Assembly: GCA_002077065.1 (NCBI GenBank)
Contig: NAJO01000027.1
Span: 1-64,000, forward strand
Length of the DNA: 64,000 nucleotides
Source of the DNA: Cryoendolithus antarcticus
Lineage: Eukaryota; Ascomycota; Dothideomycetes; Cladosporiales; Cladosporiaceae
Direction of reading: 5' to 3'
Under the pieces are notes generated by a model. The model made no database searches. It was not told where the DNA came from and saw only the letters and a program-made list of their open reading frames with translations. Both the position numbers and the translations under genes were made by a program. Every line of letters starts with the position of its first letter. Within the stretch, counting starts at the first letter, position 1. Positions 32,596-43,050 of this stretch are shown here, in pieces.

Positions 32596-34405
32596 AATTG
32601 CGATGATGTGCGAGGATGAACAAGGGAAAAGAGAGCGCGAAAAAGAGACAGTGAGAGTTGTAGTTGGACTTACGCTTGCACGCAGGCCAGTATTCCCGGA
32701 GCTGATGTGTGCTGCACGGAAACCTTGGTGATGCTCAGCGCGGGGAGCGATTGCCTCGGCAGTGCCTATGCAGCGCGAGTCGTGCGGCTTTTCGAGATTG
32801 CTTTCACTGACGCATGCTGCATGTGTGATGCGACTTGTTAGCTGAAGCTCCAGAGTTATTACTCTGAGTGCAAACGCGTTGACGAGTTCCGTGCCATACG
32901 GCAAATCTTGCTCGTGAACAATGCAAAACCGTGGTTAGTCCTTCGCATGCACTTTGGTGAGCAAGGCCGGACGAGAATCGAAGCTTCTTTATGAGAGTAA
33001 GAGCATGCTCCGAACCATCGTCTGCATGTGCTTCATGCCTGCGCTGTCTGTACTATCAGTTGATGGGAAGGGCCGTCTGTATTAGCAGTGTCGTAGTACC
33101 TGGCCTTTCCTGCAATAAGGAGTATCCACGTCGGAAAAATCTCAACGGACTCGGGTCCGGCAATATTCTCCTCGAACGTTCCAGGGCAAATATGCGAGTA
33201 TCTGCGATCCACGAGGTGACCAAACAACGCTGATAAACGGAAACGTTCGATACATTGATGCATTGCATGAGAAATGTGCGACGCTGATATTCTAGACTAC
33301 AAAAACAGGCGAGATGTTTCGGAGTGCTCGGGGGAGGCTTGACATTTATCCGATTCGTCGCGTGTGCTCACTGCAGACCTCACCCTCATTTCCACAATCG
33401 CTGTGTCCGTTTGATCGAGCAGCTGACGCCGTTGCCGCGCCCACCGCAACTCAAGCTGGACCAGTCGAGCCACACGTGTAATCAGGGTGCATCTCATCTG
33501 CCACGAGGCGCTTAATGCACGCAGTCAACCCAGCCGAGCAAATCCAGGATGCTGGAAAATCTCGGGACACCACTTTGAACCCCTGGGGCGATCAATATTA
33601 AGTGCCACAGATCTACGTCTATTGTTAGCTTGCAATCAATCAGTGTGCAGCACAAGGTGTCACACGGATGGAACTTCATCGATGTGCATTCGACTACGAA
33701 TATTGAGGTATGTCAACGCAGAGCAGTGCTGACCGATCAAGCGCAACGGCAGCCACCACACAGCGAAGTCGGCGTCCAGAGGGTCCATTCGAAGCGATGT
33801 CTCACATTGGCGAGCTCTACCAAGTGGACTTCCTGGACCGTGCTGCCACGTGTTGTAGCATGTGTCCATGCACACATCACCCTTGCCCGTACGCAAGGCT
33901 GACGGCTGCTCCGAACGCCATAGTACCCAATCTCGAAGTGGAAAGTCTCTTGCAGATCTGTTCTGGACAGTGAACGTTTCTCGGTCAAGCCACCAAAACG
34001 CCCCGCAGCCCATGGCTTGATGTTTTGCAGCTGAATATGCCATCTGGGTGCTGTCTAGTCACACAAAAGTGCTGCATCTGGATCTCTGTTGCATAGGCGT
34101 GTTGCTTGGGCGAGGAAGAGGCGTCCAGATCTGTGTGACAGGTCAAAGCCTAGTGCTGAGTATGCTCGGTCCTCGTGGACGCCGTGCTGATGCATGGACA
34201 AGGGTGCTCGATGGTATGTATAAGTGCTCGATCCTCGACCATCGACACGCCTCTCTCTTGTCCTTCATCATCGAATCCATCCTGTCAGCATCGATTGACT
34301 CTATCAAAACCCAATTCCATCACGCAACATCTGCTCTACTACAACCATCTGAGCTCGAGTCATTCCTCAAGACTCGCAAGAACTCACAGCCGCAACCGAC
34401 GCTAC
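32596..34405. other. Intergenic, 1.8 kb
   Basis: The divergent promoters of the thiolase and the proline-rich orphan are presumably here. Two overlapping ATG frames (33710-33973 plus, 87 codons; 33660-34043 minus, 127 codons) show no motif or codon bias I trust. A TATA-like TATGTATAAG lies near 34214, upstream of the orphan gene. No repeat seen. Confidence 0.4.
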
Positions 34406-35089
34406 ATGTCCAATGGACCATCTGTGCCCACGCCTTTCCTTCCCACTGGCGCCATGCCTCACATGTCTTTTCGCACAGACCTCGACAACAACATCACCAC
34501 CACCACAAACAACCTCCCCCAGACGCCGACGCGGCCAGAGTATCCATTCAAACTCCGCTCACGCAGCGACGAAACAGTCCCCACATTCCGCTCCTTCGTC
34601 GCGAGCACTCCAACGCCGCCACAACCAACAATCCCGACCTCGCCTCACACTCCAAACCCGCCTCGCCTCAATCCCACAAAGCCATATCATCGCCACCGCC
34701 GATCTCTCAGCCATCACAACATCCGCCCTCAGTCCGCCGGTTGCTATTCCATCGCCGCTGAACTGGCCGGCTCCCCCGTCATGTGGCCTACGCCGGCATC
34801 TCCGAAAGGACTCGGAGACTATGCCCGGACTGGGGCGAGTCCCGGCGATGTGGCAGATGGCGGCTATCCGGTAGTGCCTTGCCGGCCGCCGCTGAAGCCG
34901 ACAATCTCGTTTGGGAGCGTGTCGCGGTTCTCGTATTATTCAGACTTCTCCGAGGATATGGTGCAGAAGTCTAAGGATCTTGCTGAGAGTGAGGAGAGGG
35001 AGAGACTGGAGGAGGAAGCGAAGAGGAACGAGGGCGGTTGGTGGAGGGGGGTGATGGCGTGCTTTGGGTGTCGCGATGCGGACCACTGA
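34406..35089 (+). CDS. Unrecognised basic, Pro/Thr-rich protein with C-terminal Cys motif
   Basis: I do not recognise this 227-aa protein. The first two thirds are low complexity, rich in Pro, Thr, Ser, His and Asn (TPTPPQPTIPTSPHTPNPP). Short islands that look conserved are PEYPFKLRSRSDE, PHRHRRSLSHHN-like basic stretches and SFGSVSRFSYYSDFSEDMVQ. A charged helix rich in Glu and Arg comes before the end, GWWRGVMACFGCRDADH. The Cys pair near the tail could be lipid-modified. The ATG at 34406 is chosen because it opens the coherent part; the frame extends upstream to an ATG-less region. Codon use in the 3' part looks genuine. Confidence 0.6.
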   Translation: MSNGPSVPTPFLPTGAMPHMSFRTDLDNNITTTTNNLPQTPTRPEYPFKLRSRSDETVPTFRSFVASTPTPPQPTIPTSPHTPNPPRLNPTKPYHRHRRSLSHHNIRPQSAGCYSIAAELAGSPVMWPTPASPKGLGDYARTGASPGDVADGGYPVVPCRPPLKPTISFGSVSRFSYYSDFSEDMVQKSKDLAESEERERLEEEAKRNEGGWWRGVMACFGCRDADH

Positions 35090-35874
35090 CGAATGAGCAA
35101 GTTGAGGTGTTTCTTTTGTTTTAATGATGCGATTGAGCGGATGACTGGGACTAGCGACGGCGTCGGTGGGCATTCTGGGAAGCTGCGCGAAGCCATAGAC
35201 TCCATGTATCATTACTTGTACATATATGTAGATCTACGATACTGTGAACACATTACACTCAGCCTCATTTTCGCAGCTCACTTACATGTAATCCCACTGC
35301 GAGACAGCTGCCCAGCTAGGCCACTGTCAGATCATGACAGCTTTCGCAGACCTGATCATCCATGCTAGCGTATGCTAATGCTTTGTGAGCACGAATATTT
35401 ATGGTTCGCTTTTCTCAACCACAAACGCTCGTGGACGCATATCATCTTCCTGCAGCACGAACCCTATCTCCCGTACCGCGCTTGGCTCCTCACACACCAC
35501 TATCATCTTCGACTACTTTGCCTAGTAGCAGCCGAGAAGCACAGAGACAGGCTATAGGCCGGCCATGAGCTGTTGGTAGCTAAGAGCGAGCGATTGCGTT
35601 CCGTCTCGTTGGCGTGCAGCCAATATCGTTCATGAGGGTGAGTGTCGCGCAAGACCTAGCCGTCTGAACTCTTTCGAGGTGTGACGCAGATATCGTTCCG
35701 TTCTGCGTTATGCGAGCGGCAGACTGTGTTCTTCAAGTGCCTTCGTCGTCGATCGACGGACTTCTTCACTTGTAACTTGTTCGGTCTAGAGAGAACGAGA
35801 CCAGTGTGCTTTGATAAAGACACTTGTGAAAAGTAACTCCAGAACATGCCTTGTTGTTCCATGCAACATGCATA
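35090..35874. other. Intergenic between convergent genes
   Basis: About 785 bp with slightly higher A+T around 35215-35420. No gene, repeat or RNA gene seen. Confidence 0.4.
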
Positions 35875-37308
35875 TCACTCCTCTTCCTCCTCTTCATCGT
35901 ACATCTCCTCCTCTTCTTCACCTCCGTCTGCTGCTCCTCCTTCTTCGTCTCCGCTCTCCTCTCCCTCACCCTCGCTCTCACCGCCCGAAGGATTATAGTC
36001 CTCTTCCTCCTCATCTTCGGCGTCTTGCAACTCCGCCTCTGCCTTTGCGAGCTCACTCTCGCCATTCTGCTCCTCATGCGCTTCGCCATTCTCGCCCTTG
36101 GGCTTGTTGACGTTGTGTACCTTTGCTCGCCGCTCCTTTGCCATGCTGGCATCGCTCAGCTCGTGCCGCTTGATGTACGCTTCTATGCCTGCAAAGTCGG
36201 CTTGATCGATCATGCTGAACTCGTTGGCTTTCGCTTCGCCCTCTTCGCCGTCCACAGAGGATTCTCGTGCAGTGATGACAAGATTGAAGGTCCGTTGGAG
36301 GACTGATTGGAAGGCCGTGCTGTCTATGGAGGCGAAGGAGAAGAATTGTATGGGCTTCTTGAAGCCGAAGAGAATGCCAACGGGAAGGAAGAACAGATAG
36401 CCTACATTCACTATCAGTAAGCAGCCACAGATCATTGTGATGGTATAGAGGAATACCTTCTTTGCTACCCTTATACACCTTCACGTGATACGCTTTCTCA
36501 CCCTTGCGATGGCTCTGAGGTATTGCGCTCGCGAATTCATTGTCGTCAGGTTGCACAGCCGCTTTGCTCGGTACTTCAGTCATGAAGGAATCCAGCTCAC
36601 CCAAGGTCAGACTTGCTATAGTGTCGTTATCAGTGTTGTCGAGTTTCTCGTGAAGATTTGTGTGCTCAGTGCACACATCCGGCCTGCCCTTCACCTCATT
36701 CATAGTCCACACGACTGGTTCCACGGGCGTACCATCATGACTTACTGACCCAGGCAGAGGGATAATCACGAATTGCCGTTGCCGCTGTGCCTTGTCCGGT
36801 ACAGGCAGGTAGAAGAATTGATCTACGTCCTCTCTACGGATGGCGTACTCGACCTTGTCTTCAGTCGGATGCATGAGACGGATTTGACCCAGAAGCATAT
36901 TCGAGTGGTCGCGGACGAATTGGAGCCGAAGCTTCTTCCGTGCTGGAGACGTGAAAGAGACATCCTTACACTCGAAGTAGACTTTGGCCTGTAGATCATG
37001 ACTGCCGTTCGGGGCGAAGATTGAGCGATCCTGGGCTGCAGCGACCAGAGGGAGTTTTCGCTTCTTCAAGGGCGGTTCGCTGGACGATTCTTCGCCTCTG
37101 AGCGTGAGGATGTGTTCGGCTATGTCACGGAGGAGCTCGACATCATTATAGCCCACGGTCTTGTCACCTGGCGAAAGTGTTCAGTACAAGTTGTATGTTT
37201 GACGCGAGATCGGCTGCAGTACGTACGATAAGCGGCCAGGACTCGAGTGCTCAACGCGCTGCTACCTGCAAATGCTTCTGCGATTGTGTGTGTCGGCTGT
37301 CGTGCCAT
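35875..37308 (-). CDS. RTT106: Histone chaperone RTT106
   Basis: RTT106 binds H3-H4 (acetylated at H3K56) and deposits it during replication and heterochromatin silencing. Three exons (37308-37227, 37167-36457, 36401-35875) give 439 aa. Introns: 37226-37168 (GTACGT...GCCAG) and 36456-36402 (GTATTC...TGTAG). Splicing restores [16 protein letters not shown] and [22 protein letters not shown]. The double-PH region spans about residues 70-330 ([45 protein letters not shown]). The tail is extremely acidic (long Glu/Asp runs, [14 protein letters not shown]), as expected for a histone chaperone. Confidence 0.9.
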
Positions 37309-38307
37309 TTCTGAAGAGCGTGATGGCTTTCTCGCCGCGATGACGGCGGTACGTGGTCGGAATATGCTATCTGGTCTCGATTGAGTTCTCGACGCGCTCC
37401 ATAAATCCGGCGACGTGACTGGCTACGTCATGCTGGTCGAAGCTGCCATGAAGCTCCTAGTATTCCCTGACCTCACCTCCTCCTGTCCTGCACCTCGCCT
37501 ACATTCTATGTCATTTTCCAGATTCAGTCTTCTAGACCAGGCGTTGCGTTAAAAGTCCTTCGCGGTAGCTCACCTGATACGTTTGTACGGAACTTTCAGC
37601 TTTGCAGTGCGGCTAGGAAGATCCCTTCGATGCAAGGGAGAGCTTCAACCTCCCTGTTGCAATTTTTGTTACGGCCATGCAAGCGATGGACTGTGCAAGG
37701 TGAGCTCTTCAGGTTTTCGGGCGGTACTGAACACTTAATGATTCAACGATAAGTCCCGTGTCTCCTCTGCTCATTAATTCCCTATGTCTGAAGGTGAAAG
37801 AGTCAGATGTGATACTGTCACATGCCACCGCTGAGCGTGAGCAGCGGCACATGCAAAGCTCTCACCTCATACCGATGACAGCTGCACGTCAGCGGAGGCT
37901 GCTGCCTTGAGTCTCCGCCCATCGCCGCCCCGCCTCATTGTCCCCCGCTCACTCACACAACAACAATTCAGACCCGATGATGGCTGCGACCGACGACATG
38001 ACAATAACAACGATGGCGAGCGATGCAGCAGTTAAGTCTCCAGCCCTTTAAGTGAGCGAATAGAGCGGCGGCAGCAGCGCGAAAGTGAGGAGAGTCCTCG
38101 GTGAGGCTACATTATGTGAAGTCAGATGTGAACTGTGAAAGTCGCTGCTTTGGAGCAGTCCATGCTACGAACACCAACAAAGCAGACCTAAAACTCAGTA
38201 TCGAAGCGTCAGAGCAAGATAGCAGCAATGGCCCGAACACTGAGCAGCAGGGCAATGGTGCTACCAGCATTGCAGCACCATCAACAGCTGTAGCGCCCAC
38301 GACCAAC
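37309..38307. other. Intergenic
   Basis: About 1 kb. An ATG-rich stretch at 37977-38030 (MMAATDD...) could be a short upstream exon of the next gene, but no acceptor in the right phase is evident. Otherwise nothing seen. Confidence 0.35.
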
Positions 38308-38574
38308 ATGCTCTCTCTGCCTACGGAGTCACGCATCTCGATCCTACAATATACCATCCTCGACACGTTCCCCAAAGACTACAACAGCTACGACTATGGC
38401 AGCAAGTCATACCCACTTCCGGCTGCTCGCATGAGTTGCCGCACCATGCGTCACGAAGCCCAGACTGCCTATAGTAACAGCCTCCGCATCGAAATGAAGT
38501 ACCTGCAAGCGTTTAGAAGAATGATTGAGCAGAATTCTGTTTCAAGCATGCATCAATGGGGAAATCATGTTTGA
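38308..38574 (+). CDS. F-box-like short protein, possibly a fragment
   Basis: From the ATG at 38308 the frame gives 88 aa starting MLSLPTESRISILQYTILD, which looks like a degenerate F-box (LPxE...I). A Cys/Arg motif (RMSCRTMRHEAQTAY) follows, at the same relative place as in the three neighbouring plus-strand genes. The frame is open about 70 codons upstream (to 38101) without an ATG, so the N-terminus may come from an undetected exon. It is the first of a tandem run of four small F-box-like genes ending at 41637. It could be a truncated, non-functional copy. Confidence 0.45.
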   Translation: MLSLPTESRISILQYTILDTFPKDYNSYDYGSKSYPLPAARMSCRTMRHEAQTAYSNSLRIEMKYLQAFRRMIEQNSVSSMHQWGNHV

Positions 38575-39143
38575 ATGGGCTTGCCTCTGAGTCTCAAGAA
38601 TCATAAACTCGATGTTGCGGTTATGTAGCTTCGTGCGGACATGTTGATGTGGGTCTAAGGCGGCGAGCTGGGGTTGCACCGGCGGTCGAAGGTGGAGGAA
38701 GGAAGAATGAACGGTGATATGCAATCGCCATGATGCAAGGCTCGTGCTCCTTCCACGTTGGCTGGGATGGCAGTGTGCGGTGACACTGCGCGGGGGATAG
38801 GTCTGCGCAAACGAGACTTGACCAATGTTCGACTTCAGTGCTTCTTTCACAACCTCGCCGTTGTTGTGCGCTACCTTCACAGTCACCGATGCGGCTGTAC
38901 AAGCATTAGCGCACTTCGGATCTTCGAGGAAGGAAGGGACGTTCACGTGAAGTCGAACCGCTTCTTCCACTCGAACATTAAAATTCACACAGAGACTTAG
39001 ACTCACTCAATGACAAGAACCATGCTCACTTTGCAGCTGTGGCCAAGATTGCGCAGCTTCATCACAACAGTAGGTACCATTTGCAAGTCGTGTGACATAC
39101 ACGGCGATGTTAATCTATACTGACTTGCTTCTAGTACGCAAGC
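38575..39143. other. Intergenic
   Basis: About 570 bp. A 154-codon minus-strand frame (38542-39006) lacks motifs and starts at a non-ATG codon. I treat it as chance. Confidence 0.4.
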
Positions 39144-39791
39144 ATGGCGAGTCCCACAACAAGCAAGCTCACCACCGCTATCGACCCACAGGCTGTCAGT
39201 CACCTCTGTCAGCTCCCACCGGAACTGCTGTTGCACATCCTCGACCTCATATTCCAAGAGCATTTTCCATTCGCCGCAGCCACCGGGCTCGACGATATCG
39301 TTGAGCTTACTGATGAAGAGTCCGACTCGGAGGACGGCGATTTCGAAGATGACGGAAACAGTTACGGGAGTGACCACAGCCATCAGAGCGTGGACAGTGA
39401 AGAGCTGGAGATTGACGACTACTCGGATCCGAACTACCATTCGATACTCACGCCCGACGCGAGACCTTCAAGCGAAGACCTGGAGATCCTGGCGCTACTC
39501 GATCCGGAGGAGGTGAGCCGCAGCACTTACATGATCCCCGCCATCCTCCGAAGCTGTCGCCTGCTGCGCTTACGCGGCAAGGAGACCTTCCTCCAGTATC
39601 TTACCGAAGATGCTTTGCATGTACAGCGGACGAAGAGCTGTATGTTAGCAGAGCGTCGGCAATTCCAGACCAGACCTGTGGGGTATCAAATGCCCTTCAG
39701 GTTCTACTCTTCAGATGAGCTGTTCGGGTTGAGAGAAATAGGGTCAGGGCGGATGTTGGACGCGATCAGGAACGGCGAGATCCTGGCTTGA
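39144..39791 (+). CDS. F-box-like protein with acidic insert
   Basis: This 215-aa protein starts MASPTTSKLTTAIDPQ and carries an F-box-like segment LCQLPPELLLHILDLIFQEHF (residues about 21-41). A long acidic insert (Asp/Glu/Ser, about 55-105) follows. Next is the family motif AILRSCRLLRLRGKETFLQYL, aligned with the LAQTCRLLRDMG and LLQTCSFLRRLG motifs of the next two genes. F-box proteins usually recruit substrates to SCF ubiquitin ligases, but this family's function is unknown to me. It is intronless as read. Confidence 0.65.
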   Translation: MASPTTSKLTTAIDPQAVSHLCQLPPELLLHILDLIFQEHFPFAAATGLDDIVELTDEESDSEDGDFEDDGNSYGSDHSHQSVDSEELEIDDYSDPNYHSILTPDARPSSEDLEILALLDPEEVSRSTYMIPAILRSCRLLRLRGKETFLQYLTEDALHVQRTKSCMLAERRQFQTRPVGYQMPFRFYSSDELFGLREIGSGRMLDAIRNGEILA

Positions 39792-40260
39792 AGGACAGGC
39801 GTGGTCCCAGCCTGGGGATCACTTCTACCGTGCTAGCGGCAAGGCACTGCCGATCATGTCGACAGACGACGCCGGAAGTGTCTGGAGCGAGTCAGTTGCC
39901 CATCAAGCTCGAATGGTGGCATCAGGGTGATGGTGGCCGATGGTATCATGTAATTGGGGACGAAAGATGGGCGCGCCGCTTGTCAGCGCATAGCGGGACG
40001 CCGGGAATTGATTGTGGCTACTATGACCTCTTCATCATCGCTGTCCACACATGAATAAGGGACTGAATACAGAGCAGAGCGAGCGACAATGCAACCGCGA
40101 TAAGATCTCTAACAGTCTGATCGTTCCTTCCTCCTACTCCTGTAGCGTCATGATCGTCGCTGTTCTTGAGGGCCGCTTCATTTCTCCCTTCACTCCACAA
40201 CCACTTCTGTGTGCAAAGTCCACTTCCACCTTGCCACACCCCCGAAGCATATGTACCATT
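39792..40260. other. Intergenic
   Basis: About 470 bp between tandem F-box-like genes. The following gene's frame is open back to 40051 but without an ATG. Nothing else seen. Confidence 0.4.
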
Positions 40261-40794
40261 ATGGCTGCAGTGTCATCGGTAACGCATACCGTATCACACT
40301 GCATCAACGATGCATTGTCAAGATATCAACTAATCAGCTACCAGGACATCGAGCCTCAGGCTGGAGACAAAGGGCCGTCAATCAATCCACAGCCCAATAG
40401 CAGACTCAGCAGTCTCCCTGACGAGCTCCTGCTCAAGATCTTCGATCACCTCATCGACCACGCTCAGCTTTTGAGACCCTCGATCATCGCCTACGAAGAC
40501 ACCGAGGAGCAGAATGCCGCTTACGATGCCGCGTACGCATGCTTCTATAAGACACCGCGTTTGGCACAGACCTGCCGCCTCCTTCGCGATATGGGCCTGA
40601 AGCGCTGCATCGAGCGCTTGCTAGTGGTCGCGGCCGATGGCCCGTGGTCGAAGAACGTGTGTGACTGCAATTTGCACCCGCTCCGTGCGACGTGTCGACA
40701 TGAGCTTAAGCACATTCGGTACCAGGCTGCGGTGGCTGTGTTGAGGCTGGCTCATTGGCGTCAGAGGACGGAGGGGTCATATTTGGGCCGATGA
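40261..40794 (+). CDS. F-box-like protein (tandem family member)
   Basis: This 177-aa protein starts at the ATG at 40261 (MAAVSSVTHTVS). It shares NPQPNSRLSSLPDELLLKIFDHL with the next gene (NLQPNSKICSLPNELILNIYEH), so the two are clear paralogues. After a variable segment it has PRLAQTCRLLRDMGLKRCIERLL. The C-terminus has a Cys/His cluster (NVCDCNLHPLRATCRHELKHI) that might bind metal; I do not recognise it as a named domain. No intron needed. Confidence 0.65.
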   Translation: MAAVSSVTHTVSHCINDALSRYQLISYQDIEPQAGDKGPSINPQPNSRLSSLPDELLLKIFDHLIDHAQLLRPSIIAYEDTEEQNAAYDAAYACFYKTPRLAQTCRLLRDMGLKRCIERLLVVAADGPWSKNVCDCNLHPLRATCRHELKHIRYQAAVAVLRLAHWRQRTEGSYLGR

Positions 40795-41181
40795 GCCGGG
40801 TTGCAGTGGATGCCGTGGGCCGATAAGGGGAGCATGGGATGAGCACTTACAATGATGATGTGCTAGATCATGGATCCTTTCTATGTGTCAGGAAAAGCCC
40901 GTCACTCAAGGTCGTCAGCGATCAACAAGCACCAATCTTGGCTGCTTTCCTCATTTCATCTTGCCTGTTCACACATGTTGACACATGAAGTCAGAAAGTG
41001 AGGCTGATAGTGAGCGGTGATCTAAGGGAAGTGAAGTGCCCAACTGTTATGATCGCTCCTTCCTCACGACAACGTATCTTCTTGACACCGTCGCTTTTGC
41101 AGAACGCCTCGGTCATTTACTTGTACATCACTCTGCGCCATCGCTTGGCAAGACGGCGAGATCAAGGACTTGCAACCTAAC
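40795..41181. other. Intergenic
   Basis: About 390 bp. Nothing seen apart from presumed promoter sequence. Confidence 0.4.
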
Positions 41182-41637
41182 ATGTCTCGCGCATCGCAGG
41201 TATGAGAGGATTCCTTGCTGACTCTAAGAGAAAAAGATCGTACTGACTTAGCTTAGGCACCCACCGTCGTCCAACCTAAGCCCCGTCCTAGTCTTACTGA
41301 CTCTACACGGACCGAATATCTATCGTACCTCCCGCCCGTAATCGAAGGCGACTATGATCGTTCACAAGTCAATCTACAGCCGAACAGCAAAATCTGCAGT
41401 CTGCCGAACGAGCTCATTCTCAACATCTACGAACACACGTTCGACGATCACTTCGTGATAACAGCCAAGGGAACAGAGTTCAAGACCAGCAAGGAGCACG
41501 ACAAGTATGTGACAGCCTTTACAACCGAGTTCCGCACTTTGCCTCGCTTGCTACAGACCTGCAGCTTCCTCCGTCGACTGGGTAGGAAAGACTTCCACAC
41601 GCGTGTGTTGAACAATGCAAGGACCAGCGAACGCTAA
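41182..41637 (+). CDS. Short F-box-like protein (tandem family member)
   Basis: Two exons: a tiny first exon 41182-41199 (MSRASQ) and 41257-41637. The intron (41200-41256) has GTATGA, a TACTGAC branch point and a GCTTAG acceptor, and keeps the frame. The 132-aa product has NLQPNSKICSLPNELILNIYEH (F-box-like) and PRLLQTCSFLRRLGRKDFH, closely matching the gene at 40261. It ends sooner and lacks the Cys/His C-terminus of that paralogue. Confidence 0.65.
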
Positions 41638-43050
41638 TGTCTACAGCAGTGTGAATGTGGCCCTGGAAGAATCGGAAATGGCTCCTGTAGCTTATTGTGG
41701 AAGGACATCTTCAGAGCCAGATGGATAGCGCCGCGGGACATGGCCATAGCAGTGTCTCGTGGAGTCCTTCTGGCACCTTTGCGCCACCTTCGGCAGAAGC
41801 GGACGCTGCTAGAAGAGTCACGCTGTCAGGTGAAGGCCCTTGCAATTGGAGAACACGGCGAAGCGGCTTGTGATGGTGCCGACGGGACTGGAGGGACGGA
41901 CGGTTTAGTGTGGGAGAACGCGGACATTGGGCGCGACAAGTGGACAGCCGGAGGTCGACCAGGATGAACTCATGAGCTTTATTGCCCCGCAAAACACGAC
42001 CGGAACGATGATGGGGTTGCGGGTCTAAGGGCAGCGCTTGTACAATCGCAAAACATATATGAGCTCCAAGACCGTCCTCGCTAGATGACTAATCCTCATC
42101 GCCAAGCCCGCCCTCCCGTTCCGCATCCAATTCACTCCAAGTCGCGGCCAGAATCTCGCGCTCTCCTTCTTCCTCTCAATGATACCGTCTCTCCATATAC
42201 CCTTGCATCATCCCACAAAAACCATGGATGAAATCACATTCCCGGCAGAGCTAGAACGTACAAGTGCCTTTCAATAATTCCGACGCTCCATCTCTGTGGG
42301 CTGGCGGGTTCGCTTTAGGCGGACATCTCTTCATATCTCTCCTTCCCTTATTCGAAACACATGGTTGCTGCGAGGCAAGAAATGCTGGGGAGAGCGAGAT
42401 CGAGACGAGACGAATGTACCGGAATAGAGGGTTGCTGGCGGCCCGAGACCGGAGATTCGAGCAGATGCGATGCGAGACTTAAAATGCACGACAAACTCGC
42501 CCGTTCCACCATCACGCAGCAGTTGAGATGGTATTGCTTCTGGAATGCGCGGCGATCCTGCCGAGGAAGAGCATTGGGGTTTGCAGCTCAGATGAGTTGG
42601 TCGGCCACGCCTGGGTCGCCAGCTTCAGCTTCTTTTGCTAACACTCTTCCGCACTATCCATGGCTTCCGATACACGCTTTCTCTCAGCATAACGACCTCT
42701 GTCGGGCATCGGTTGTCTGAAGAAGTTCGATAGTCCTGCCACCTTCTACCGTGTCAGCCAGCTGCTTGTGAACGTTTGCGAACGCAGATTGCCTACATGC
42801 GTTAATTGTGACAACACGAACTTTTCACGACGGTACTATATGTTGCATCGTCTTACTCGTTCATGTTGCCTTCCGACTCGTCGTTGCCAGATTGATATGA
42901 CTTCTCAACTCGCCTTGGTGTGCCTGTAGAAATCTGAAACACAGTTGGCTCGTCAAGCTTCATGCCCGCCACGTTTCACATTGCGAAAGTGAACATTGAC
43001 GTACATGGGACCATATCTTGGCCGCATTGCTCCAATCACCCACGCATATA
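41638..43050. other. Intergenic, 1.4 kb
   Basis: No convincing gene. On the minus strand, 42172-42089 can be read as an acidic peptide (EEEGEREILAATWSELDAE) ending in a stop, which has coding-like character but no identifiable upstream exon. ATG frames on the plus strand near 42361-42720 lack motifs. Confidence 0.35.

Noticed and set aside
33660..34043. 127-codon minus-strand ATG frame and overlapping 87-codon plus-strand frame
   Set aside because: They overlap each other, show no motif or intron signals, and sit in a promoter region.
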